20,368 nucleotides of DNA from contig JBKOUY010000220.1 in NCBI GenBank assembly GCA_046723645.1, positions 1 through 20,368 of the forward strand, written 5' to 3'. The stretch comes from DASQUK01 sp046723645. GTDB lineage: Bacteria; Actinomycetota; Acidimicrobiia; Acidimicrobiales; VFJN01. The position numbers and the translations under genes are program-made. The notes beneath the pieces are model-generated. The model made no database searches. It worked only from the letters and a program-made list of their open reading frames with translations, and was not told where the DNA came from. Of the stretch, positions 7,298 through 13,064 are shown piece by piece (position 1 is the first letter of the stretch; each line of letters opens with the position of its first letter).

Positions 7298-7354
7298 ATC
7301 GTCGGCCCGTTGGTAGACGCTGCCCTCGCCGTGCCCCCGCCTACGCTTAGCCAC
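7298..7354 (-). pseudogene. Tyrosine recombinase (phage-type integrase) N-terminal stub
   Basis: From the GTG at 7354 the minus strand encodes MAKRRRGHGEGSVYQRADD. This is the characteristic start of phage-type tyrosine recombinases (basic residues, then GEGS[IV]Y.R.DG, the arm-binding domain). The homology ends after about 19 codons, and no catalytic domain (Arg, His-x-x-Arg, Tyr) follows. Instead the frame runs on, without a stop, into the methyltransferase. A GGTGGA Shine-Dalgarno-like run lies eight bases upstream of the GTG. I interpret it as the remnant of an integrase gene left by a deletion or a past element. The assignment rests on recognising a short motif. Confidence 0.5.
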
Positions 7355-7367
7355 GATGCATCCACCG

Positions 7368-7396
7368 TTGTCCGTGTGGGTACACGACCGTAGGGT
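7368..7396 (+). promoter_or_regulatory. Promoter of the guanylyltransferase fusion gene
   Basis: A -35 TTGTCC (7368-7373) and a -10 TAGGGT (7391-7396) are separated by exactly 17 bases, giving an untranslated leader of roughly 60 bases before the ATG at 7463. A short inverted repeat, GTGT and ACAC around GGGT, lies between the two hexamers. It is one of the two best -35/-10 pairs in the window. Confidence 0.55.
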
Positions 7397-7462
7397 CAGG
7401 GAGGTTGGCTCACAAGATGGCGCACGCGAGGGCAGGTTCGTACAGGTCAGGGCGCTGATGCC

Positions 7463-9949
7463 ATGAAGGCGGTGATCATGGCCGGCGGCGAGGGCACCCG
7501 GCTGCGTCCGCTCACGTCCAACTCGCCCAAGCCGATGATGCCCATCGCCAACGCACCGATGATGGAGCACATCGTGCAGCTGCTGCGTCGGCACGGCTTC
7601 GAGGAGATCGTCGTGACCGTCGCGTTCATGGGCAACCAGATACGCAACTACTTCGGCGACGGCTCCGAGCTGGGCGTGCGCATGGTCTACGCCACCGAGG
7701 AGACGCCGCTCGGCACCGCCGGGTCGGTCCGCAACGCCCGCGCGGAGCTCGACGATCGCTTCCTCGTCATCTCCGGCGACGTGCTCACCGACATCGACCT
7801 CGGGGCCATCGTCCGCTTCCACGAGGAACGGAACGCGCTCGCCACCATCGGACTCAGCCCCGTGGATGATCCCCTGGAGTTCGGGATCGTCATCACCCGG
7901 GACGACGGCTCCGTCGAGCGCTTCCTGGAGAAGCCCACGTGGGGGCAGGTCTTCAGCGACACGATCAACACCGGCATCTTCGTGCTGGAGCCCGAGATCT
8001 TCGACTGGATCGCCGACGGCCGGCAGGTGGACTTCTCGTCCGAGGTGTTCCCGGCGCTGCTCGAGGCCGGCAAGCCACTGTACGGCGCGGTGCTGGAGGG
8101 CTACTGGGAGGACGTGGGGACGCCCGAGGCCTACGTCCGTGCCCACAAGGACGTGCTCGACGGCAAGGTCGACCTCGAGATCCCCGGGTTCGAGATCTCC
8201 GACGGCGTGTACGTGGGGGAGGGCGCCGACATCCACCCGGACGCCAGCATCGAGGGGCCGGCCATCATCGGTGACTACTGTCGGCTCGAGGGCAATGCCC
8301 GCCTCGGCGAGTACACGGTGCTCGGCACCAACGTGCGGGTCCGGGCCGGGGCCGACCTCCAGCGGGCGGTGATCCACGACAACACCTACATCGGCGAGGG
8401 CGTCCGCCTGCGGGGGACGACCGTGGGCCGGGCCTGCGACCTGCGCAACGGCGTCCGGGGCGAGGAAGGGGTGGTGCTCGGGGACGAGTGCTTCATCGGG
8501 GAGCAGGCCGTCCTCGGCGCCGGCGTCAAGGTGTACCCGTTCAAGACGGTCGAGGGCGGCGCCGTCATCAACTCGTCGATCGTGTGGGAGTCACGCGGCT
8601 CCCGCAGCTTGTTCGGGAGCCTGGGGGTCGCCGGGCTCGCCAACGTCGACATCACGCCGGAGCTGGCGACCCGGGTGGCCATGGCCTTCGCCACGTCTCT
8701 CAAGAAGGACGCCACCGTCGTCACCTCCCGCGACTCCAGTCGCTCGGCCCGGATGCTCAAGCGGGCGATGATGGCTGGCATCAACGCCGCCGGCGGCAAC
8801 GTCCGCGACCTGGAGGTGGCGTCGGTCCCCGTGACCCGGTTCGCGGTGTCCCGCCCCGAGTCCGACGCCGGCGTCACGATCCGCCTGGTGGAGGACGACC
8901 CTCAGTCGGTGGTCATCCGCTTCTTCGACACCAAGGGCGCCGACATCGTGGAGACGGCGCAGCGCCGGATCGAGCGCCTGTTCCTGCGTGAGGACTTCCG
9001 CCGGGTGTTCCCGGGCGAGATCGGCGACATCGAGTTCCCGCCCCGCCACCTCGAGCAGTACAGCACCGCGCTCGAGGCCGAGGTCGATATCGAGCGCATC
9101 GCCGGCTCTGGGTTCAAGGTGGTGGTCGACTACTCGTACGGCTCGACCTCGTTCGTGATGCCCAACATCCTGTCCAAGCTCGAGGCCGACGTGCTGGCCG
9201 TCAATCCGTTCGCCTCCACCCGGGGGATCATCGGCTGGGACCGCCACGAGCACGCCGCCAGCGTGGCGCGCCTGGTGCGGGCCTCGGGCGCCGCCTTGGG
9301 CGCCGTGCTCGATCCGGACGGCGAGCACCTGTCCCTGGTCGACGACACCGGTCACGTGCTGTCGGACGACGAGGCGCTGCTCGCCTACGTCACGCTGGTG
9401 GCGAGCCACCTGGGCGAGCGGCGGATCGTCCTCCCGCTGTCGGCGACCAGCCACGCCGAGCGCCTGGCCGCCGACCGGGGCGTCGAGGTCCAGCGCACGA
9501 AGCTGTCCAACGCGGCCCTCATGGAGGCGGCGTCGCGGCCAGGCGTCGGCTTCGCCGCCAGCACCGACGGCGGCTACATCCTGCCCGACTTCCTGCCGGC
9601 GTTCGACGGTGCCGCGGCCATGGTGAAGATGCTGGAGCTGCTGGCGCTCGACGACGTCCCGCTGTCGAAGGTCGTGAGCGGGCTGCCCGCGGTGCACATC
9701 GTGCACGAGACGGTGGTGACGCCCTGGGAGCAGAAGGGGACCGTCATGCGCTCGCTGGTCGAGCTGTCGAAGGACCGGGACGTCGACCTGGTCGACGGCG
9801 TCAAGGTCCACCACGACTCCGGGTGGGCGCTGGCGCTGCCCGACCCGGAGGAGCCGGTCACACACCTGTGGGCCGAGGGCGACACCGACTCCGCAGCCCG
9901 CCGCCTCGCCCAGGAGTACGCCCGACGGATCCGCCAATTGTTGCGGTGA
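7463..9949 (+). CDS. Mannose-1-phosphate guanylyltransferase fused to a degenerate phosphohexomutase domain
   Basis: An 828-residue sugar-nucleotide enzyme. Residues 1-235 form an intact nucleotidyltransferase: MAGGEGTRLRPLT at 6-18 with the catalytic Lys23 in SPKP, then SGDVLTD (104-110), EKP (156-158), NTGIF (169-173) and WEDVGTPEAY (215-224). Residues about 248-375 are left-handed beta-helix hexapeptide repeats. Residues about 380-828 follow the phosphohexomutase fold, but every catalytic motif is altered (see findings). The fusion architecture is known in actinobacteria and cyanobacteria, where it is usually annotated mannose-1-phosphate guanylyltransferase; glucose-1-phosphate as substrate cannot be excluded. 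It is preceded by its own promoter, lies downstream of the phosphatidyltransferase as in streptomycetes, and its product GDP-mannose would feed the GDP-mannose dehydratase near the window end. Confidence 0.88.
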   Translation: MKAVIMAGGEGTRLRPLTSNSPKPMMPIANAPMMEHIVQLLRRHGFEEIVVTVAFMGNQIRNYFGDGSELGVRMVYATEETPLGTAGSVRNARAELDDRFLVISGDVLTDIDLGAIVRFHEERNALATIGLSPVDDPLEFGIVITRDDGSVERFLEKPTWGQVFSDTINTGIFVLEPEIFDWIADGRQVDFSSEVFPALLEAGKPLYGAVLEGYWEDVGTPEAYVRAHKDVLDGKVDLEIPGFEISDGVYVGEGADIHPDASIEGPAIIGDYCRLEGNARLGEYTVLGTNVRVRAGADLQRAVIHDNTYIGEGVRLRGTTVGRACDLRNGVRGEEGVVLGDECFIGEQAVLGAGVKVYPFKTVEGGAVINSSIVWESRGSRSLFGSLGVAGLANVDITPELATRVAMAFATSLKKDATVVTSRDSSRSARMLKRAMMAGINAAGGNVRDLEVASVPVTRFAVSRPESDAGVTIRLVEDDPQSVVIRFFDTKGADIVETAQRRIERLFLREDFRRVFPGEIGDIEFPPRHLEQYSTALEAEVDIERIAGSGFKVVVDYSYGSTSFVMPNILSKLEADVLAVNPFASTRGIIGWDRHEHAASVARLVRASGAALGAVLDPDGEHLSLVDDTGHVLSDDEALLAYVTLVASHLGERRIVLPLSATSHAERLAADRGVEVQRTKLSNAALMEAASRPGVGFAASTDGGYILPDFLPAFDGAAAMVKMLELLALDDVPLSKVVSGLPAVHIVHETVVTPWEQKGTVMRSLVELSKDRDVDLVDGVKVHHDSGWALALPDPEEPVTHLWAEGDTDSAARRLAQEYARRIRQLLR

Positions 9950-9982
9950 GAGGGTGCTGACCAGCGCTTTTGTGGACAAGTC

Positions 9983-10004
9983 TCAACCCCCCGTCGAGGG
10001 TTGA
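9983..10004. repeat. Inverted repeat upstream of gcvH
   Basis: TCAACCC and GGGTTGA, a perfect 7-bp repeat around an 8-base centre, lies 33 bases after the guanylyltransferase stop and 10 bases before the gcvH -10. It covers the expected -35 region, so it may be an operator. It could also be a weak terminator for the upstream gene, although no T-run follows. Confidence 0.45.
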
Positions 10005-10014
10005 CGCGGTTGGC

Positions 10015-10020
10015 TAGCGT
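10015..10020 (+). promoter_or_regulatory. -10 element of gcvH (leaderless)
   Basis: TAGCGT followed by eight bases and the ATG at 10029. No Shine-Dalgarno sequence and no room for a riboswitch. TTGACG at 10001 is only eight bases upstream, too close to act as its -35. Confidence 0.52.
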
Positions 10021-10028
10021 GGGCGGCC

Positions 10029-10409
10029 ATGGACATCCCCTCCGACCTCCGCTACTCGACCGATCACGAGTGGGCCCGTGTCGAGGAGGGGCGGGTGCGC
10101 ATCGGCATCACCGACTACGCGCAGGACGCGCTCGGCGACGTGGTGTTCGTCGAGGTCCCCGAGGTCGGTACCAAGGTCGAACGCGGCGCCAGCTTCAGCG
10201 AGGTCGAATCGACCAAGTCCGTGTCCGAGATCTACGCGCCGGTGTCCGGCACGATCGTCGAGATCAACGCCGAGCTCGCCGATAGCCCCGAGCGGCTCAA
10301 CGACGACCCGTACGGCGAGGGATGGATCTGCATCATCGAGCCCACCGATCCCGCGCAGCTCGACGAGCTGCTCGACGCCGAGGGCTATCGCGCGCTGATC
10401 GAGGGGTGA
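10029..10409 (+). CDS. gcvH: Glycine cleavage system H protein
   Basis: Lipoyl carrier of the glycine cleavage complex. It shuttles the aminomethyl group from the P protein to the T protein and is reoxidised by dihydrolipoamide dehydrogenase. The 126-residue length is standard. It starts with the typical YSTDHEWAR, contains GITDYAQDALGDVVFVEVP, and presents Lys63 in ESTKSVSEIYAPVSG as the lipoylation site. The conserved PYGEGWI follows near residue 96. It heads a tight unit with the FHA protein and the first MerR gene; the gap to the FHA gene is five bases or fewer. The T protein is 3 kb downstream, while P is not in this window. The gene order matches M. tuberculosis gcvH-garA-Rv1828. Confidence 0.95.
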   Translation: MDIPSDLRYSTDHEWARVEEGRVRIGITDYAQDALGDVVFVEVPEVGTKVERGASFSEVESTKSVSEIYAPVSGTIVEINAELADSPERLNDDPYGEGWICIIEPTDPAQLDELLDAEGYRALIEG

Positions 10410-10414
10410 GGGTG

Positions 10415-10900
10415 GTGGCGGACGACGTCTTCTGCAATCAATGCGGGCACCGCAACCCGGCGGGCGCCAACTTCTGCTCATCCTGCGGCGCGCCCCTGGC
10501 GTCGCTGCGTGAGGATCCGACTACGGCGACGTTCCTGCCCGAGGCGGCCGAGGGCTACGACGACATGGCGGTCGAGCTCGGTGAGGTGCCGGCGGGCATC
10601 GGCATCCTGGTGGTCAAGCGCGGGCCCAATGTCGGCTCGCGCTTCGCGCTCGACGCCGACGTCGTGCGCGCCGGCCGCCACCCCGAGAGCGACATCTTCC
10701 TCGACGACATCACGGTGTCGCGACGCCACGCCGAGATCGTGCGTGAGGGCGGGCGCTACCTGGTGCGCGACGTCGGATCGCTCAACGGCACCTACCTAAA
10801 TCGAGAGCGTGTCGAGTCCGCGCCGCTGGCCGACGGCGACGAGCTGCAGATCGGCACGTTCAAACTCGTGTTCCTCAGCGGGAGGGGAGATGCACCGTGA
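10415..10900 (+). CDS. garA: GarA/OdhI-like FHA protein with N-terminal zinc ribbon
   Basis: A phosphothreonine-controlled FHA protein. The 161-residue product has a zinc ribbon (Cys7, Cys10, Cys21, Cys24), a short linker with a Thr-Thr pair at 36-37 in EDPTTATF, and an FHA domain at about 63-155. The FHA part has GRHPESDIFLDD at 87-98, SRRH at 102-105 and GSLNGTYLNR at 121-130, almost as in mycobacterial GarA. In GarA and OdhI the unphosphorylated protein binds 2-oxoglutarate dehydrogenase and glutamate enzymes, and phosphorylation of ETTSVF makes the FHA domain bind its own tail. The same switch is inferred here. GTG codons at 10406, 10412 and 10415 are all possible starts; 10415 is favoured by GAGGGG spacing. 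The stop overlaps the MerR start (GTGA). Confidence 0.85.
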   Translation: MADDVFCNQCGHRNPAGANFCSSCGAPLASLREDPTTATFLPEAAEGYDDMAVELGEVPAGIGILVVKRGPNVGSRFALDADVVRAGRHPESDIFLDDITVSRRHAEIVREGGRYLVRDVGSLNGTYLNRERVESAPLADGDELQIGTFKLVFLSGRGDAP

Positions 10901-11871
10901 CCCGTGCTCCGTATGACCGCTCCCACCTGTCGATCGGCGAGGTCCTCTCGCTGCTCCAGGGTGAGTTCCCCGACGTGACGATCTCGAAGATCCGGTTCCT
11001 CGAGAGCCAGGGTCTGCTCGACCCGGAGCGCACTCCGTCCGGCTACCGCAAGTTCTACGAGGCTGACATCGACCGGTTGCGCTGGATCCTGCGCCAGCAG
11101 AAGGACCACTACCTGCCCCTCAAGGTGATCAAGGACCGCCTCGACGACGCCGTCCCCCCTGCGGGGGCGGTCGCGTCGCGCTCGGCGAACAACGGGATGG
11201 CCGCCGCGCAGGCCGACTCCGGGTCGCCGCCGGGGCGGGCTGCGGCCACGGCCGTCGCCCTCGACGAGCGGCCCAGCACGGCCCGTCCCCTGGGCGATTC
11301 GCTCCCGCTGGAGCAGCCGCGACCGGCGCCGGTCGCGGCTGCAGATCCGCCCGATTCCCCCGTTTCGGAGCGAGGACAGGGTGCGACCTCGCCAGACCCG
11401 CCCCAGCCGTCCAGCCCATCCCAGCCGGCGACTCCGGCGCGTCGTGGCGCCCGCGCGGTGTCGTCCCCCGCGGCGGGCCCGGCGAGCTCGGTGAGCCTGA
11501 CCGCCGAGGAGCTGGTGCAGCACAGCGGGCTGGCGATGCGGGACCTCCGCGACCTCGAGCGCTACGGGCTGATCGAGAGCTTCGCCGTGGGGGATTCGGC
11601 CTACTACGACGCGGACGCTCTGGTCATCGCCCAGACGGCGGCGGGCTTCCTCCAGCACGGCATCGAGGCCCGGCACATGCGCAGCTACAAGGTGGCGGTG
11701 GACCGGGAGGCCGGGCTGTTCGAGCAGATCGTCCTGCCCGTGCTCAAGCAGCGGAACCCGGAGGCCCGGCAGAGGGCCCGGGAGACGATCGCCGAGCTCG
11801 TGCGCCTCGGCCAGCAGATGCGGGGCGTTCTGCTCTCGCGCGAGCTCCGGGACGTCTCCGGACCCACCTGA
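10897..11871 (+). CDS. MerR family transcriptional regulator (Rv1828-like) with expanded linker
   Basis: A 324-residue regulator. The winged-helix MerR domain covers residues about 9-85 (SIGEVLSLLQGEFPDVTISKIRFLE at 12-36, then QGLLDPERTPSGYRKFY). The C-terminal domain (about 199-324) includes LTAEELVQHSGLAMRDLRDLERYGLI, a second HTH-like helix pair, as in M. tuberculosis Rv1828. Between them lies a Pro/Ala/Ser-rich linker of about 110 residues, which makes the protein longer than Rv1828 (about 247 residues, from memory). The linker DNA contains a perfect 30-bp palindrome. The GTG start overlaps the FHA gene stop (GTGA), so the gene belongs to the gcvH unit. The regulon is unknown; autoregulation of the cluster is plausible. 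Confidence 0.85.
   Translation: MTRAPYDRSHLSIGEVLSLLQGEFPDVTISKIRFLESQGLLDPERTPSGYRKFYEADIDRLRWILRQQKDHYLPLKVIKDRLDDAVPPAGAVASRSANNGMAAAQADSGSPPGRAAATAVALDERPSTARPLGDSLPLEQPRPAPVAAADPPDSPVSERGQGATSPDPPQPSSPSQPATPARRGARAVSSPAAGPASSVSLTAEELVQHSGLAMRDLRDLERYGLIESFAVGDSAYYDADALVIAQTAAGFLQHGIEARHMRSYKVAVDREAGLFEQIVLPVLKQRNPEARQRARETIAELVRLGQQMRGVLLSRELRDVSGPT
11313..11342. repeat. Perfect 30-bp palindrome within the MerR linker
   Basis: The left arm GCAGCCGCGACCGGC is followed directly by its exact reverse complement GCCGGTCGCGGCTGC, with no spacer. It lies in frame in the low-complexity linker and encodes part of EQPRPAPVAAADP. A smaller inverted repeat (CCCCC/GGGGG, 11154-11167) occurs at the start of the same linker. 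A 15-bp perfect arm is far beyond what composition alone explains. Confidence 0.85.
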
Positions 11872-11912
11872 GCGATCCCGCCGAGGGACGCCGAATTCCG
11901 CCGGCCGAGGAG

Positions 11913-11918
11913 TAGGGT
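11913..11918 (+). promoter_or_regulatory. -10 element of the DUF151 gene (leaderless)
   Basis: TAGGGT, eight bases, then the ATG at 11927. It implies a transcript separate from the gcvH-garA-merR unit. No Shine-Dalgarno sequence is present. Confidence 0.5.
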
Positions 11919-11926
11919 GGCGGTCG

Positions 11927-12418
11927 ATGACCGTCGAGATGGAACTCGTGAGCGTCGAGGCGCCGGAGCGTCCAACCCGTACGCCGGTGGTCATCCTGCG
12001 CGAGGTGGCGGGGCAGCGTCGCGTCCTGCCGATCTTCATCGGGGTGCCCGAGGCGCAGGCGATCGCCCTGACCATGCAGAACATCGAGACCCCCCGCCCG
12101 ATGACGCACGACCTCATGAAGAACCTGCTCGACGAGGTCGGGGCCCAGGTCGAACGCATCACCGTCACCGAGCTGCGCGAGGGCACGTTCTTCGCCGAGA
12201 TCATCCTCAGCAGCCAGGGTGAGGTGCGCACGGTGTCGAGCCGGCCATCCGACGCGATCGCCCTTGCGATCCGCATCGGCTCGCCGATCTACGCCGAGGA
12301 AGACGTGCTGGAGGAGGCCGGGCGCGTCGAGCAGCCCGACGAGGAAGAGGCGGAGCAGGTGGTCGAGCAGTTCCGCGACTTCATCGACCACGTGAATCCC
12401 GAGGACTTCGCCCTCTAG
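11927..12418 (+). CDS. Bifunctional nuclease family protein (DUF151/BFN)
   Basis: A 163-residue protein matching the actinobacterial DUF151 family, the orthologue group of M. tuberculosis Rv1829. Typical features are PVVILREVAGQRRVLPIFIGVPEAQAIA at about 20-47, RPMTHDLMKNLLDEVGA (57-73), EGTFFAEIIL (85-94) and the SSRPSDAIALAIRIGSPIYAEEDVLEEA block (104-131). The C-terminus is acidic and helical. Plant and bacterial relatives have reported nuclease activity, but the physiological role of the actinobacterial members is not established to my knowledge. Its fixed position between two MerR genes in the glycine-cleavage cluster argues for a role linked to that regulation. It appears to have its own leaderless promoter. 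Confidence 0.88.
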   Translation: MTVEMELVSVEAPERPTRTPVVILREVAGQRRVLPIFIGVPEAQAIALTMQNIETPRPMTHDLMKNLLDEVGAQVERITVTELREGTFFAEIILSSQGEVRTVSSRPSDAIALAIRIGSPIYAEEDVLEEAGRVEQPDEEEAEQVVEQFRDFIDHVNPEDFAL

Positions 12419-12436
12419 CTCTGGAGCCGCCCGGCG

Positions 12437-12465
12437 TTGACCCCGCCGCCGCCGGGCCGTACCCT
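12437..12465 (+). promoter_or_regulatory. Promoter of the second MerR gene and gcvT
   Basis: -35 TTGACC (12437-12442) and -10 TACCCT (12460-12465) with a 17-base spacer. Transcription should start near 12472, leaving a leader of about 60 bases that holds an inverted repeat and a TAGGAG ribosome-binding site. Confidence 0.6.
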
Positions 12466-12473
12466 CCGTGCCC

Positions 12474-12503
12474 GTGACACCGGCGTAATTCCGTTGATGT
12501 CAC
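12474..12503. promoter_or_regulatory. Inverted repeat at the transcription start of the second MerR gene (candidate operator)
   Basis: GTGACA and TGTCAC, perfect 6-bp arms with an 18-base centre that includes the AT-rich TAATT. The left arm sits at the predicted transcription start. The position suits an operator for autoregulation; the assignment is inference. Confidence 0.4.
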
Positions 12504-12531
12504 GCCCGCGGCAACAAGTAGGAGCATCGTC

Positions 12532-13056
12532 GTGACTACGACCTCGGACGCGTCCGTCGAGGGGTACAGCGGCAAGCGTGCGGCCGACATCGTCGGTATC
12601 AGCTACCGCCAGCTCGACTACTGGGCACGCACCGACCTGATCAGGCCGTCGGTGGCCGACGCCCACGGCAGCGGTAGCCGGCGGCGCTACAGCTACCGCA
12701 ACCTGCTGGAGCTGAAGCTGGTGAAGACCCTGCTCGACAACGGCATCAAGCTCGAGTCGATCCGGGAGGGCTTCACGTACCTGCGCGACCAGCTGGGCGA
12801 GGACGTGTCGACCACCAAGCTGGTGATCGCCGGCACCAGCGCAGTTTTGGTGCGCGAGAACGACGAGCTGATCGACGTGGTCAACCGCTACCAGGGCCAG
12901 GGCGTCCTCAACCTGCTCGCCCTCGACGGCGTGAAGGAGCAGGTCGACGCCGCCATCGTGGAGCTTTTCCCGGCAAACGGGGAGGATGTGCCGTCGTCCC
13001 CAAATGACCGGTCCGCCTTGCGCGGACACGACCGGGCCGCCGACAGCCACCGCTGA
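12532..13056 (+). CDS. MerR family transcriptional regulator (Rv1830-like)
   Basis: A 174-residue regulator with an N-terminal MerR helix-turn-helix at about 13-80. It contains YSGKRAADIVGISYRQLDYWARTDLI at 12-37, which is the recognition segment, then the wing SGSRRRYSYRNLLELKLVKTLL, followed by NGIKLESIREGFTYLR. The dimerisation/C-terminal part to about residue 150 matches the Rv1830 orthologue group, and the last 20 residues are a polar tail. The GTG start is preceded by TAGGAG seven to eight bases upstream, one of the few clear ribosome-binding sites here. A 17-spaced promoter and an inverted repeat lie upstream. gcvT follows after eight bases, so this regulator and gcvT are likely cotranscribed. 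Target genes are not known from sequence. Confidence 0.87.
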   Translation: MTTTSDASVEGYSGKRAADIVGISYRQLDYWARTDLIRPSVADAHGSGSRRRYSYRNLLELKLVKTLLDNGIKLESIREGFTYLRDQLGEDVSTTKLVIAGTSAVLVRENDELIDVVNRYQGQGVLNLLALDGVKEQVDAAIVELFPANGEDVPSSPNDRSALRGHDRAADSHR

Positions 13057-13064
13057 ACGTCCAG

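Noticed and set aside
6400..7460. Attachment-site direct repeats or a tRNA gene flanking the accessory insert
   Set aside because: No direct repeat of useful length and no cloverleaf or TΨC-like segment was found at either edge by eye.
10001..10006. TTGACG as the -35 of gcvH
   Set aside because: It lies only eight bases upstream of the TAGCGT -10; a normal spacer is 16-18 bases.
9950..10028. Glycine riboswitch before gcvH or gcvT
   Set aside because: gcvH appears leaderless, and gcvT follows the MerR stop by eight bases. There is no room for an aptamer, and I see no aptamer-like pairing in the 60-base leader of the second MerR gene.
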